From NCBI GenBank assembly GCA_000469685.2, contig LS997564.1, forward strand, positions 8,892,591-8,956,590: a stretch of 64,000 bases of DNA. Reading direction: 5' to 3'. Positions within the stretch are counted from its first letter, which is position 1. Each line of letters starts with the position of its first letter. The position numbers and the translations under genes were made by a program. Source of the DNA: Haemonchus contortus (taxonomy: Eukaryota; Nematoda; Chromadorea; Rhabditida; Trichostrongylidae). Of the stretch, positions 47,640 to 57,968 are shown piece after piece. The notes under the pieces are model-generated. The model was not told the origin of the DNA. It searched no databases and saw only the letters and a list, made by a program, of their open reading frames with translations.

Positions 47640-48410
47640 TGAAGGGTGGGAGGGTAGGCAGTTTGTTGATTAATAGAACGACCCCCTATTGATCCTACCT
47701 CTCCCAGGCAGGCTCAGTTGCAAAAAAAACACTTATAGTTCCTATTCCACAAAACACTTGAGGTTGATTACTGCGATTAAAGAAGGAGCACAAGATAAAT
47801 TGCGACTACCCCCGAACGTTTTCAAACCTAGGCTAGCCCACATCAAATCCAGAAGTAGGGTTATAGCATGGCTTGCAAGTTGCGTGTAAACAACTACAGG
47901 AACCTCAAAAAGCAGTTATCTAGCGATGGAGGGTTCAGTGATGGAGTAACTGGGATAAAGTTAAAGTTAACATGAATTCCCGATACGATAGATCCTGAAC
48001 CTACGATTTTCTCTCCCATTGTTCACCGCATAAGCCCTGCGAAAACCCGGCCACGGAGGGGTGGTGGGTGGGCAGTTGGTGGATCAATAGGCCGACTTTC
48101 TATTGATCTTCGCTCTCCCAGACAGTCCCAGTTATGAAAAAGAACATTGACCGATATCGTTAATGTTCCTCAAAACGTACAAAGGTAATTACTACTATTC
48201 AAGAAGACCCACAGAATGAATCGAGACCCCGAACTTTTTCAAAGATAAGCCAGCCCTCATCATATCTCGAAGTAGGGTCATAGAATGGCCTGAAAATTGC
48301 ATGTGAACAACTACGGGAACAACAAAAACCAGTTATCCAGTAATAGACGATTCAGTACGATTCAGTGACGAAGTAGTTGGGATAAATAAGGTGAACATGA
48401 GGTCTCCACC
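47640..48410. repeat. Two diverged tandem copies of a 340-360 bp segment
   Basis: 47640-47980 and 48052-48410 align throughout: GGTGGG..GGCAGTT, CTATTGATC, CTCTCCCAG, GAAGTAGGGT.ATA..ATGGC, GTGTAAACAACTAC against GTGTGAACAACTAC-type sequence, and AGCAGTTATC against CCAGTTATCC. Neither copy has a convincing reading frame. Confidence 0.65.
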
Positions 48411-49353
48411 CTTCCCAAAAAAGACCTTATACAACTCCCTTCTGCCTCTACGGATTTCCTCTCCCACAGCCCCCTTCGAGAACACAGCTAGCAAAGCTAG
48501 TAATCCATCGGAAAGTTCTGATGAAATAGGGGATAAAACAGCTGGAAAATGACGAGTTGAATAAGAAGGGTCTACGAGAGGGGTTTTGATTCTTCTCTTC
48601 AAGGGCGACCCTGGAAACGACTGAGCTTCTGTCCGCTAGGCCACGAAAATCCAAAGGATAGCCACAAATTTGGGTGCAACAAAAGAGTAAAATACCGAGG
48701 AAATTACCAGTTGGTCAACTGTAGTATGTCGAGAAGCTAAGCTAGCCAGATCACTATTTCAACAAAAGCCTAGAGCCGATGACCTCCCAGAACTACTTGG
48801 TAATTAGTTTCTGGTTTCTGGTTCAGCTGATCGCCATTGTTATATGTTCTCGCGCTACGAAAGCAGATTTTACGCAGAGAAACGTAGAAGGAATTGCTCT
48901 ACTGGGAAGCTTTTCGTTCTGGGAAAAAAAAATCAAAAAAATTCCCCTCAACTAGGCGCTCGGCCTTACGAATTTGCATGACACTTGAAGTTCACCATCC
49001 AGAAATACTGAACAGATTTGGGTACTTCACCTCTACTGGAATAAATAAAGGGAATTACGCGAGGATTTTGAGTCCTCTTGAGAATAAGAATTTTGGTTAT
49101 CTCCTCTTAAACGCTTCTCTTAAAACGCCAATAATCCCGAATGAGAAAAAAGCTGTAACGATCTCGAAGCAAGAACTAGACGCAAATCGTGCTGCTTCTC
49201 TTTAGACTTCAAAAAAACCTTCGAAACTTTAAGGAAAATTTTAGCACCCTACAAGACCCCAAATTTGAACGAAATTTTTTTCACACTTTCCACAAAGTTG
49301 TCCAAGTTGGTGAACATAATTCCAGAAAAAAACTATATTGAAATTGAGGAAAT
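48411..49353. other. No gene seen
   Basis: Short open frames only (for example 48894-49205, lysine- and serine-rich). No motif or second copy. Confidence 0.35.
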
Positions 49354-50012
49354 ACCTGAACATAAGGCGACAGTCTTCGAATCCATAGGTTCTGCTTCAC
49401 AGTTAAGTCCCTCAAACTTCCATAGGCATGTATCATTCGGGATCCGACTCCTTACTTCCACCGTCCATATGAAGGGCTCGCAGCTGGTCAAAGAAACTAG
49501 CCACCGTTCGCCATGGCAAGATATCGAAAATGCCCAAGAATATGCACCAAGAAGGCGGTTACCACCACGATTTCCAAAAGTGACCACCTTTACTGGCATC
49601 TCACAGCCAATCGCTTACAACCGTAGAGCAATAACTCGCCAAGATCGTTTTAGAAGAACCACAGTGATTTCACGAAAGCTGCAGGTAGGAAATATCGCAT
49701 CCCGTCCTCTTCCTTTGCAGATCGGGAAATCGATATCGCGTTCCCGTAACACTTGCTGCTCCCGCGAGAACCGACCAATACATGGACTGATCGCTGCAAA
49801 TGGCATAAAGACGAGTGCCATCATCCATGGTGCCGGTTGCATCTCTAGACCTTGTGGAATGCATCTCTCCAAAGCGGTAGCCTCGAGTGCACAACCTCCG
49901 CGAGCACCGCTGCTATTGAGTCGTCTCGGCACACCGAAAGAGGGTTGCCCAAGAAGAAATCCTCCGGCTCACCAAGACACACCGACCCATGGACCTCGAT
50001 AAGTCGAGTCCA
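49354..50012 (-). pseudogene. Degenerate duplicated coding-like sequence, copy 2 (inverted)
   Basis: Inverted partner of 45533-46200. The plus strand here is open for 245 codons (49265-50002), but that frame is not kept in copy 1. The minus-strand frame TRSRDATGTMDDGTRLYAIC and SDQSMYWSVLAGAASVTG is the one whose residues are shared between copies. Family unknown. Confidence 0.45.
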
Positions 50013-51370
50013 TCGGCAGGAAACAAGGCGCAGGGATTCAATGTGGAAGGGTCAAGCTCTTCAGAAGGTACACGACCTTCTGCCTTATGGTGGAAAACTT
50101 AGGGTGGGATAGGTGACTGATAGAAATGGGCGCTTACTAAACTAAGTTACTATCAAGTGCAGTACTCCCCCCACCCCACAAGATTGCGCGCATTCCCTGG
50201 CCATTATTCTCCAATCCAGATTTTCAACAACGCAAAACCCCACCATTTTTGTTAAAATTTACAGTAACTGTTTTTGAAAGGTTTTTTGGTTGGCAAAAAT
50301 TCCACAATATAAGCAACAAGAGGTAGAATAGAAATAGCTCAAATAAAGCTGATCCCAAAAAATTGTGAAGAAATGCGATTGTCCCAAAAACAAGAAAATT
50401 TGAGCCAAAAGATCCCATATTGGGGAAAAGCAACCTAGTTCTTTCACCAACTTTCTAGTTTTATATTACCCATGATTATGGACCCATGAATGGAAACAAT
50501 CAAATTTTGATTGAGCTGAACTTGACCGAAATGTTTGTTTTGTTTTTTGCTTTCTGAAATGCAGCATTATGCCCCTTTTGGTGCGATTTTAGGATTATGA
50601 AGGCAGTAAATTTGCGTTGCCAAACCTGGATTATTGAACAACAACCAGGAATCGACCTTCCTAGGCAGCCATAATGAATTTAAAACGTTGCTATAGCTAC
50701 AGAAATCAAAAACAAAAAAGAATGACCTAACAAAACAAGCAAAAAAGAAACTAAGAATAAAAAATGGCCTAAAAAAGCTCATAAGTGCCCTAATAAAGCG
50801 CCCACTTCTAACCGTCACCCCAACACTACAACAAAAAACATCATAATCCATCGGAGACGTCGTCCATGCTGGATTCTCTTCTTTGCGATGAGTGGCTATC
50901 TGGAAAATGTGGTAGAATATCTTGTTGAATTTGTGCAAAAAAGCAAGCCGAAAAAGCTTACAATTTCCTTAGGCCGAACCGCCAACAGGGGGGATTCCCC
51001 CGCCGCCCTTCAATTGCCCTGTACCAGTTCCCCTTGACGACAGTGCTGCTTTCTGGGTGGCGTCGTAGAATTTGCAGCGACGGTCATTCCAAAATGCTTG
51101 TCAATACTGAAAAAGTGAAAATATGCCATTGATCAGCCAGAGGGAACAAACAATGGTGGTAGTGAGATCTGACCCTGGTTCTGGGCGATCGTTTCCTTTA
51201 CTTCTTCCTTGATCTTCACTGAACGTCGTGGTTTAGATGGATATCAGATGGATATCAGGATCGACGCGGCAATCGGTTACAAGGGGTTTCTTTGCGGACG
51301 ACATGGCCTATCTGAACCTGCTGTTATAAGCGAACAGGAGAAGCAGGACCAATGAATGACGAGTGTGCAT
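50013..51370. other. No gene seen
   Basis: AT-rich DNA with A-runs. Minus-strand frames at 50567-50938 are phenylalanine-rich products of T-runs, not genes. Confidence 0.4.
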
Positions 51371-51373
51371 ACC

Positions 51374-52870
51374 CTCGATCCCTGATCGGATCACTCATGA
51401 AAGGATAGGCGACTGCTTGATGCTGAGCAGTCGAGACGGCGACCTGAACTAAGTCCGTTATTCATGGACAATTCAATCTTCTGAATTCCTCCATCCTCTT
51501 CTCGTTCAGGCAGTGGATCAAGTCTGAGTCCCCTTTCTGATATCTCCGTTGGTTTGACTTCACTTTCCGTGCAATTCAATGCAAGCCTAAGGAGTGACTC
51601 GCTCTTGAGCTCTCGCTGCAGTTTTCCTTTGCCAGAAAACAAGGAGATCCCTACGGAAATTCAAACGGTCAACTTGTTGTCGAGCGGAAACAATGTTCTC
51701 AAAAAAACCCAGGAACCTCGGAATTCATCAACTTTCTCCCCTAAACCACCTTCTTTCCAAAATTAAAAAAACTTTCCAAGATGAAATTCCAATGCATGCG
51801 AGATTCTGACACCAACGAGAACCGAAAAAAGTCTTCTGACAGAGCGACCTAAGTCTACTCACCAGGATTTCTGGCGGCTTATCAGTCGGTGGTCCCGTCA
51901 ACAACGTCCGGTCATATTCTTTCTTCTCTTCTCCTCCCTTTCGCTACTCCTTCCAGTCGCTTCAGAGCCCGTCACTCGTGTAAGATGCGACTACTCTTCT
52001 CCATCCGCGTTCGTTCAGTCGTCTCATATTCATATCCTCCACTGGCCGCAGGTTAATCGAGTTCTCCTTCTTGCCATGTGGTCGGACTACACCAAGTTGA
52101 GATTGCGAACACTTTTCTCGATTTGTTAGAACGACTCCAGCTCCGACCTGAAGTGATCAAAACAAATCAATTCCAAGCAGATCAATGCCATAGGATGCAA
52201 CACTATCCACTATCGATGTTGGATTAGAAGCCAATGTTCCGATCGATTTTAAGGAGCACTGAAATACAAATTTGGAAAGCACGCTGAACTGTGACATACC
52301 TCTGATCCCCGATTGGATCGAAGTGTAGTAGAAGTGTAATAGATCGGATGGAGTGGTCGGACCCTCTATAAAGCGAGAAAATGGATCGGTCCAGTTGGAG
52401 ACGGTGTCAACCTGAATCGAGTTCACTGAAAAAGTGGACATCATAGAATCTTCATTAGTCACGGCTCACCTCGGATCCCCGTTTGGATCGCCTCACGACA
52501 GGAAAGTCGAACTAAGTTGACACCAGCCAGAAGTCCTCGGAATTTCCCTGCGAACGTGGACGGAAGAACTCGAACTCGGGATGTACAGCTACATGCGTAT
52601 TATCGAAAAGCCACTCAGAAAGAGAGAAACAGTGGACCGGTTCAGATGGAGACTGAGTCAACCTGAATCGGTGCAATGAAAAGGTGGGCAATAAAAAGAA
52701 TGTTATCATGTCTTACTTCTAATCCCCGTTTGGACCGCGTCACGACAGATCCGTCGAAAAAAGAAGACTCGTCTCCGATCGTACACTCATGTTTCCTGAA
52801 GACGTAAGGTTTATACAAGGGATTCTCTTCAAGTGCCCAATGTACTGACTTCTGGTGTAACGACCGCCGT
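51374..52870 (-). repeat. Four related segments with splice-like borders
   Basis: On the minus strand the motif GATCCNATCGGGGATCAG or a close variant recurs at 51374-51392, 52303-52319, 52472-52489 and 52719-52735, each ending beside a GT-type donor (for example GATCCGAG|GTGAGCC). Two units are preceded by the acceptor-like GATTCAG and a shared stretch, GTTGACxCxGTCTCCAxCTG. The layout looks like duplicated exons, but no long common reading frame exists. It may be a non-coding RNA locus or a decayed gene. Confidence 0.5.
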
Positions 52871-53347
52871 CAGGACTATTCAGTTTCCTCCATGATGAAA
52901 ACAAAACTACACAAAAGCGATCTAAACCATCACTCACCTGGCACCGATTACGGTGCCACCGAGGTTTATGATCCAGTACTCCTTCCTCGTCGATCCTGCG
53001 CCTTCACATGACCCGGTGAGTACGAGTGTGCGCCGTTGCAAAGTTCGTTAGGGTATTGCGAACCAGTTGCCTATTGGTAGTGATCGCTTGCCCATCAACT
53101 GTGATCCGACGGTCTCAGCAGAAGATTGCAGTCAGCTCTGCAACATTAAGGGGAAAGCCCAAGAAACTGAGCTGAGCACGCTACAAACAGATGGTCAAAC
53201 CTAGCAAACTTCAGCATATTCTCATTGGTGGGTCGCTCACTTCTCTGCCACGACGCGACCAATGGGAATGCACTGGAGCTCGCTAAATTGCCCATCATTT
53301 GCAGGACGCCCAGCATATCCACCAAATTTGCACAAAATAGAATTGAG
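52871..53347. other. No gene seen
   Basis: Spacer between the tandem segments and the MITE at 53348. It contains TCACCTGGCACCGATTACGG. Nothing recognised. Confidence 0.35.
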
Positions 53348-53525
53348 GCCGCTTCCACACTTTCACATGCCCGATCATCTTCAAACCGCTCTTCGAAGTA
53401 GCTACTATATAAAATGTCAAAAATCTGAGCTGGATCCGCTCAAAAACTCAGAATCCCACTCCCCTTCCCCTCCTCTCCATCGAAAAAACCCTGCGCAGTC
53501 GAACAGTTAAAAGTGTGGAAGCGGC
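53348..53525. mobile_element. Small MITE, 178 bp
   Basis: GCCGCTTCCACACTTT at 53348-53363 is perfectly inverted at 53510-53525. The element is non-coding. The superfamily is not assigned. Confidence 0.7.
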
Positions 53526-53746
53526 TTAAAAATTTAGCAAAACGGGGCTCAGCCTAAAGTTCTTGGTTGAATAAGTCGGCCCATCCGCATTGCCTTGTCC
53601 ATCAGCTGGCAAATCGTGTCTAGCCTACTGTGTTCTAAAGCAGTACCATCAATATCGTTGTAGCACCACCTGATTGTGTTCTAGGTACCTACTTTTGCTC
53701 CGAGGAAAAAAGTGCAAGTTTTTCTCTTATCCATTACAGTTGTTCT

Positions 53747-54484
53747 TCAGTCGTTCCGAATCTTGGGAATGGTTTCAGGATGACGATATTCGATCTGAAA
53801 AAGAAGCACATTAGTTCACTGTTTTCAAGGAGCCAGAGAACAATGCAATTAGCAAAGAATCACAGAAAAAAGCCTGAAAAAGTCAAAGGCAACTTATGAA
53901 AGAACTTTGGAAAATCTTACTTTTGATGAATTGCGCTCGTTCCGAACGGTAGACCCTCTTTCGCTGGTCCATTCTGAATTAGAAACAAATATTTACCGGG
54001 ATCTACGAATAAACGAAGGGAACAAGGATCAATACGCATATTTCGAATGCAAACTAATAGATGTTTCATGAAATGAGCATTCTTCCGATCAGTGCTCGAA
54101 TAAACGCAGTGCGTAACAAAATATGAATGTATGTATATGAAAAAAACAGAAATGTATTGAGTTCTCCTTCAAGTAATTCTGGCCTTAAGCTCTTATGCGC
54201 TGATTATAAGCTGCAACGTTTTGCTAACAGCATCATCATGATAGTTCTAAAAAGGTTCATTAGAAACACTACAGGCAGTTCGAAACACTAATTCGCATTG
54301 TGGATGAGCGAGTAGAAGGTCGACCTGAGAGACCGAACTAAGATGTGGGGAAGTTAAGGAAAGTAAAGGGAAGTTCCAGATAATTACCGAACAGCGGAGT
54401 TGCGCGAGCAAGGGCGACATCGATTTGATTTGCACCGCCCGTGATGGTGCAACCGACCAAGAGGGTCTGCTTTGTCGAAGTCAT
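53747..54484 (-). CDS. Small predicted protein, 65 residues, three exons
   Basis: Exons 54484-54388, 53973-53921 and 53794-53747 (minus strand) join in phase. Exon 1 begins MTSTKQTLLVGCTITGG, then ANQIDVALARATPLF, and ends at G|GTAATT. Exon 2 (EWTSERGSTVRNERNSSK) lies between AATTCAG and GTAAGA. Exon 3 (IEYRHPETIPKIRND) follows TTTTTCAG and ends TGA. Clean splice signals and consistent phase support a real gene. The first third is mildly hydrophobic and the rest hydrophilic and basic, with no cysteine cluster, signal peptide or catalytic motif. I do not recognise the family. Additional exons cannot be excluded. Confidence 0.55.
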
Positions 54485-54647
54485 TTTCGAAAACTTTCCT
54501 TATACAGTTGCCCTTGATCACTCGACCGATCCTTTCCTACCCAGGCCTTTTGAACAAGCAATTGTTTGTGAAGGACAACATCAGTTGAACAACTGAATTT
54601 GTCACTTGAGATGTTTTGAGCCCTTCCGAGATTCACAACTTTTATAC

Positions 54648-54683
54648 AGCTTACGTTTCGGCCTCTTCGCCTTCTTCGGAGCC
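54648..54683 (-). ncRNA. Hammerhead-like motif in left Penelope arm
   Basis: On the minus strand: GGCT, CCGAAGA, A-GGC-GAAGAG-GCC hairpin, GAAAC, GTA, AGCT. The layout fits a minimal hammerhead with helix I GGCT/AGCT and cleavage after GTA. The core has C in place of the conserved U in CUGANGA, so activity is doubtful. Confidence 0.5.
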
Positions 54684-54720
54684 TGAAAGCCGAAAAACAA
54701 TTTGAGATTGGTCCTCACGT

Positions 54721-55028
54721 TAAAGGATAAAGTAAAGGATAAAGTTTTTGGCGTTAATCAATCCCGTATGAGGGATGCGCCCCCGCACTCGACTTCCATT
54801 CAGAATTGTAATGGCGTAATGAGTGCGTATGTGGCCTATACAATGACTTGCGGTGGCCAGCCGATGTACAAGTCAGTGCTTTTATCCTCCCAGACAAGTC
54901 TGGTACCAATTCACCGACCCCGGAGGGATGGAAGGCTTGGTTGGCCTAGGCGGGCAACGATCCGGGATTCGAACCCCTGACCGTGCGTGTGATATAGTGC
55001 GCCACTTGCCACTACACCACCTCCGCCC
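54721..55028 (-). mobile_element. tRNA-derived SINE inserted in the Penelope arm
   Basis: Transcribed on the minus strand from 55028. The 5' part begins GGGCGGAGGTGGTGTAGTGG. An A-box-like TAGTGGCAAGTGG lies at about 55002-55014 and a perfect B box GGTTCGAATCC at 54965-54975, the internal RNA polymerase III promoter of a tRNA. The 3' tail is two units of ACTTTATCCTTT. TGGTCCTCACGT flanks it at 54709-54720 and 55029-55040, a 12-base duplication; the right Penelope arm shows the empty site. Degraded relatives are at 22700 and 37185. It is a repeat, not a functional tRNA gene: the body beyond the B box does not fold as one. Confidence 0.85.
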
Positions 55029-55217
55029 TGGTCCTCACGTAGGCCTAGAAAATACTTAAAACAGTCCTCTAGACTAGTAGACCCCCCTGGACTAGCTCAA
55101 TACAAGAGTGTCACATGGCTTACCTTGAACTCAGAGGCCAACCACTAGGACGACCACACAAGAACGGAACTTCTGCGTACAATAAGCAACCCATCTCCTC
55201 CCTGACCTCACCGTAAC

Positions 55218-57833
55218 TTAAAATTTGCAGAGGTCGAGGAAGGGCGCGAGGTCACGGGTAATGGCCACACACTCTTCCTTTCTATTAATTTGTGGATTCC
55301 TAGCTGCAATCCAAAACGCCTCGAGGGTTTTCCGCGCCGGGGTGTCCGCTTCTATTGCCAAGATGGCTACCGAAATTTCGAACTCGCTACCATCATGACA
55401 CTCAATTCGATGCATTCCCAAAGGTGTTTGTATGCGAGATCTTCTTAGGCCCTCCATATGTTCCCTGACTCGCGTACGAAGAGGACGCCCTGTTTCCCCT
55501 ATATACTCAGCATCGCAGGCCTGGCATCGAATTTGGTAAATGACCCCAACTTTCATGCAGTCACCCCTTCGATTGAAAGGACACACAATGTAGTTTGGGG
55601 TGTCACACAAGCTGTCGTAAAGACGATTTCGGATCAACTTGCGGCTTAGGTTTCCCGGGGGTATTTCCACAACCCTGACTTCTTCTTGTAGATCACACCT
55701 TGTCACACAGGCTCGAATTGCTCTGCTCATCTCTTCGGAGATGAATGGCAAACAAAGGGCTGCCTTATTGACAGATGCTTGTGGGCGAAGTCTGCGATGT
55801 GTGAAATGTCCCCCACGTTGTGAATCCTGGTGGAAGCCAGGATACCCATTAGACCGCGCGACTTTTCGAGCCAAGTCCAACGACTCTGTCATAAGATCAG
55901 TATCAGAAGAAACCCTGCTGGCAATTCTGAACATATTTCTGATGACAGACTGTTTTGTTCTTATGGGGTGGGCCGAGTGGCAGTGAATAAGGATATTCTT
56001 ACAGCTAGGCTTGCGGTACCACTTGGTCCGTACTGTACCCCTCGATAGTTGGACTTGGATATTGAGGAATGGTAGCCAGTTCTCTCTTGGTCTTTCTCGT
56101 GTAAATTTGATCTGATCTGCCTGTTTATTGAGAATGTCAAAACATATGTCCATCTCTTCTTGAGTGGAACATATGATTAGGCAATCATCAATATAGCGAG
56201 TGTAGAGAACTGGCCTGCGGTCTAGAATAGGTTCCTCAACTTTTGACATGTAAGCTATTGCCAATACTGGTGCTAGCCGTTGGCCCATAGCCAAACCCCT
56301 AATCTGTTTATAGTAAACGCCCGACCACCTGAAAAACGAGCAGTTTAAGCACTCTTTCAAGGCAGTCATTATCTGAGAGACCGAGAAACCGTACAATCTA
56401 AGAGTGCACTCGTGATCATTCAGCAATTCGTATGTGGCCTCGAGGGCGGCCTCATTCGACACATTCGTGTAGAGAGACGTAACATCGAATGATTCCACTA
56501 CCACGTCTCCTCGAAGATCTGCATTTAGCAGTTTTTCGAGTAGCATATTCGTGTTGGTAAGGTGGGCGGGCACGTACTGGAGGATTTGTTGCAGAATTAC
56601 ATTGAGAAACCAGGAAATTTTATCAGTGGGTCCCCCGACATTGCTGATAATTGGTCTGACTTTGAACACTGAAGGGTCGTTCGAGCTCAGGTCTGCAAAG
56701 GTGATCTTATGCGTCTTGATAAGAGTGTACAAAACAGGGCACAGCGGCAGATCACTCTTCAGGCGATTGATTGTGGAGCTTGGCAGTCCAGCAACCTTCG
56801 CCACGCAACACCAGACTTTGTTTAGTTTTCTATATTGTCTAGTGTATTCTTTCTCAGTAGATCTGCAATACAATGACTTGTCCTGAAGATGTAATTGCGT
56901 TATAGCCTTATCAAGCTCTTGTGGGATAACCACGAATTCCCCTCCTTTGTCGCTCACAGACAAACGAATCTCCCCAGCTTCCAAACGATTACGTAATTCT
57001 TTGAAGCCCTGCCTCTGTGAGGGGGTTAGGTTGAACGCAGTACGTTTGTTTACGTACTGCCGTACCACCCTGTAAACAGATTCAGCGAGAAGGCGGAATT
57101 TAGTGTCTACAACAGCATGTGGTTCTTGGGGCCTGTAAAAGGTGCAAGGAAAGGGTAGAACAGGGAACACCCTATCTGCCTGATCTCCCGCGCCTCCCTC
57201 CCGCACTATGCTGTTGGCCCTGCATCTAAGACGATCCTGAAGGATCTGTAGGTTACCCACAACCTTGCGCACGACCTGAGGGGTGATGGATTGAGCCGGT
57301 GCAAAGCTAGGACCCAATTCCAACAGTGACAACGCTTCTTTGGAAAGAGTGATGTTGCCCAGAACCGTTACCCGACAATTGGATAGGTGCTCTACTGTAC
57401 TAGAAGTTAGGTTTGCCTCGTTGTTTTGATGAACGTTAGACACTGCTTGCATGTCACTAGCCCGTTGTTGATCTACTAACCTATCGAACTTGTTTTTTAG
57501 TCTTGTCTTTGCCTTAGCTCGGATCAAATCACAAATGTTTTTCGTTTCACCCACTATTCTCGTCCAAAGGCGCTCCGGCACGATCCGTTCGCAACATTTC
57601 TCTTTAACAATGCACTTCTTCAAACATGAATACATAATATCACGCATTGATCGGATTGCCATCTTGAGAAGTTGTTGCTCGATTGTTCTTACGTGTCGAG
57701 AGTCCTTCGGTCGTCCGCAGATCTCGTGCAGTCGTTTGTTCTTGATGAAATTCGGGATGATGTTAGCACGGAGACAGCGACGCAGAAAGTGGATGGTCTG
57801 TCTCGTTGCGACGATCTTCTGCCGCAACGACAT
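55218..57833 (-). CDS. Penelope-like protein: reverse transcriptase with GIY-YIG endonuclease (871 aa)
   Basis: An uninterrupted frame of 871 residues starts MSLRQKIVATRQT. The N-terminal 230 residues are basic, without a recognised domain. Reverse transcriptase motifs follow: KTHKITFADL, VRPIISNVGGPTDKISW, VVESFDVTSLYTNVS (first catalytic aspartate), GLAMGQRLAPVLA and RYIDDCLII (catalytic YIDD). The C-terminus is a GIY-YIG nuclease: GVIYQIRCQACDAEYIGETG with the CxxC insertion typical of Penelope elements, then RPLRTRVREHMEGLRR. Telomerase-like reverse transcription primed by endonuclease nicks is the known role. The frame is intact, so this copy may be active. A TATAAA sequence lies about 11 bases before the ATG. 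Confidence 0.93.
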   Translation of the reverse strand: MSLRQKIVATRQTIHFLRRCLRANIIPNFIKNKRLHEICGRPKDSRHVRTIEQQLLKMAIRSMRDIMYSCLKKCIVKEKCCERIVPERLWTRIVGETKNICDLIRAKAKTRLKNKFDRLVDQQRASDMQAVSNVHQNNEANLTSSTVEHLSNCRVTVLGNITLSKEALSLLELGPSFAPAQSITPQVVRKVVGNLQILQDRLRCRANSIVREGGAGDQADRVFPVLPFPCTFYRPQEPHAVVDTKFRLLAESVYRVVRQYVNKRTAFNLTPSQRQGFKELRNRLEAGEIRLSVSDKGGEFVVIPQELDKAITQLHLQDKSLYCRSTEKEYTRQYRKLNKVWCCVAKVAGLPSSTINRLKSDLPLCPVLYTLIKTHKITFADLSSNDPSVFKVRPIISNVGGPTDKISWFLNVILQQILQYVPAHLTNTNMLLEKLLNADLRGDVVVESFDVTSLYTNVSNEAALEATYELLNDHECTLRLYGFSVSQIMTALKECLNCSFFRWSGVYYKQIRGLAMGQRLAPVLAIAYMSKVEEPILDRRPVLYTRYIDDCLIICSTQEEMDICFDILNKQADQIKFTRERPRENWLPFLNIQVQLSRGTVRTKWYRKPSCKNILIHCHSAHPIRTKQSVIRNMFRIASRVSSDTDLMTESLDLARKVARSNGYPGFHQDSQRGGHFTHRRLRPQASVNKAALCLPFISEEMSRAIRACVTRCDLQEEVRVVEIPPGNLSRKLIRNRLYDSLCDTPNYIVCPFNRRGDCMKVGVIYQIRCQACDAEYIGETGRPLRTRVREHMEGLRRSRIQTPLGMHRIECHDGSEFEISVAILAIEADTPARKTLEAFWIAARNPQINRKEECVAITRDLAPFLDLCKF

Positions 57834-57968
57834 GACTTCTTTTATAAGTCGAAAGCAGTCGGCTGGTACGTTTCGTAGAATGGACCATGATCGACTTTCT
57901 CTTAATCTCGATCATGGTCCATTCTACGAAACGTACCAGCCGACTGCTTTCGACTTATAAAAGAAGTC
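57834..57968. other. Inverted junction between the two Penelope copies
   Basis: The 5' leaders meet here. ATGGACCATGATCGA on the left is mirrored by TCGATCATGGTCCAT on the right around a 13-base spacer, CTTTCTCTTAATC. The minus copy keeps that spacer as part of its 5' start, whereas the plus copy lacks it, so the plus copy is slightly truncated. Both leaders share a stretch ending TATAAAAGAAGTC before the start codon. Confidence 0.8.

Noticed and set aside
49265..50002. 245-codon open frame on the plus strand
   Set aside because: It lies antisense to the frame whose residues are shared with the inverted copy at 45533, and that open frame is not preserved in the copy.
54790..55030. Possible functional tRNA gene
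   Set aside because: A and B boxes are present, but the sequence beyond the B box does not fold as a tRNA; flanking duplication and tail mark it as a SINE.
55458..57960. Several 60-156 codon frames opposite the Penelope genes
   Set aside because: Each is the antisense shadow of the 871-residue frame and appears again as a mirror in the other arm.
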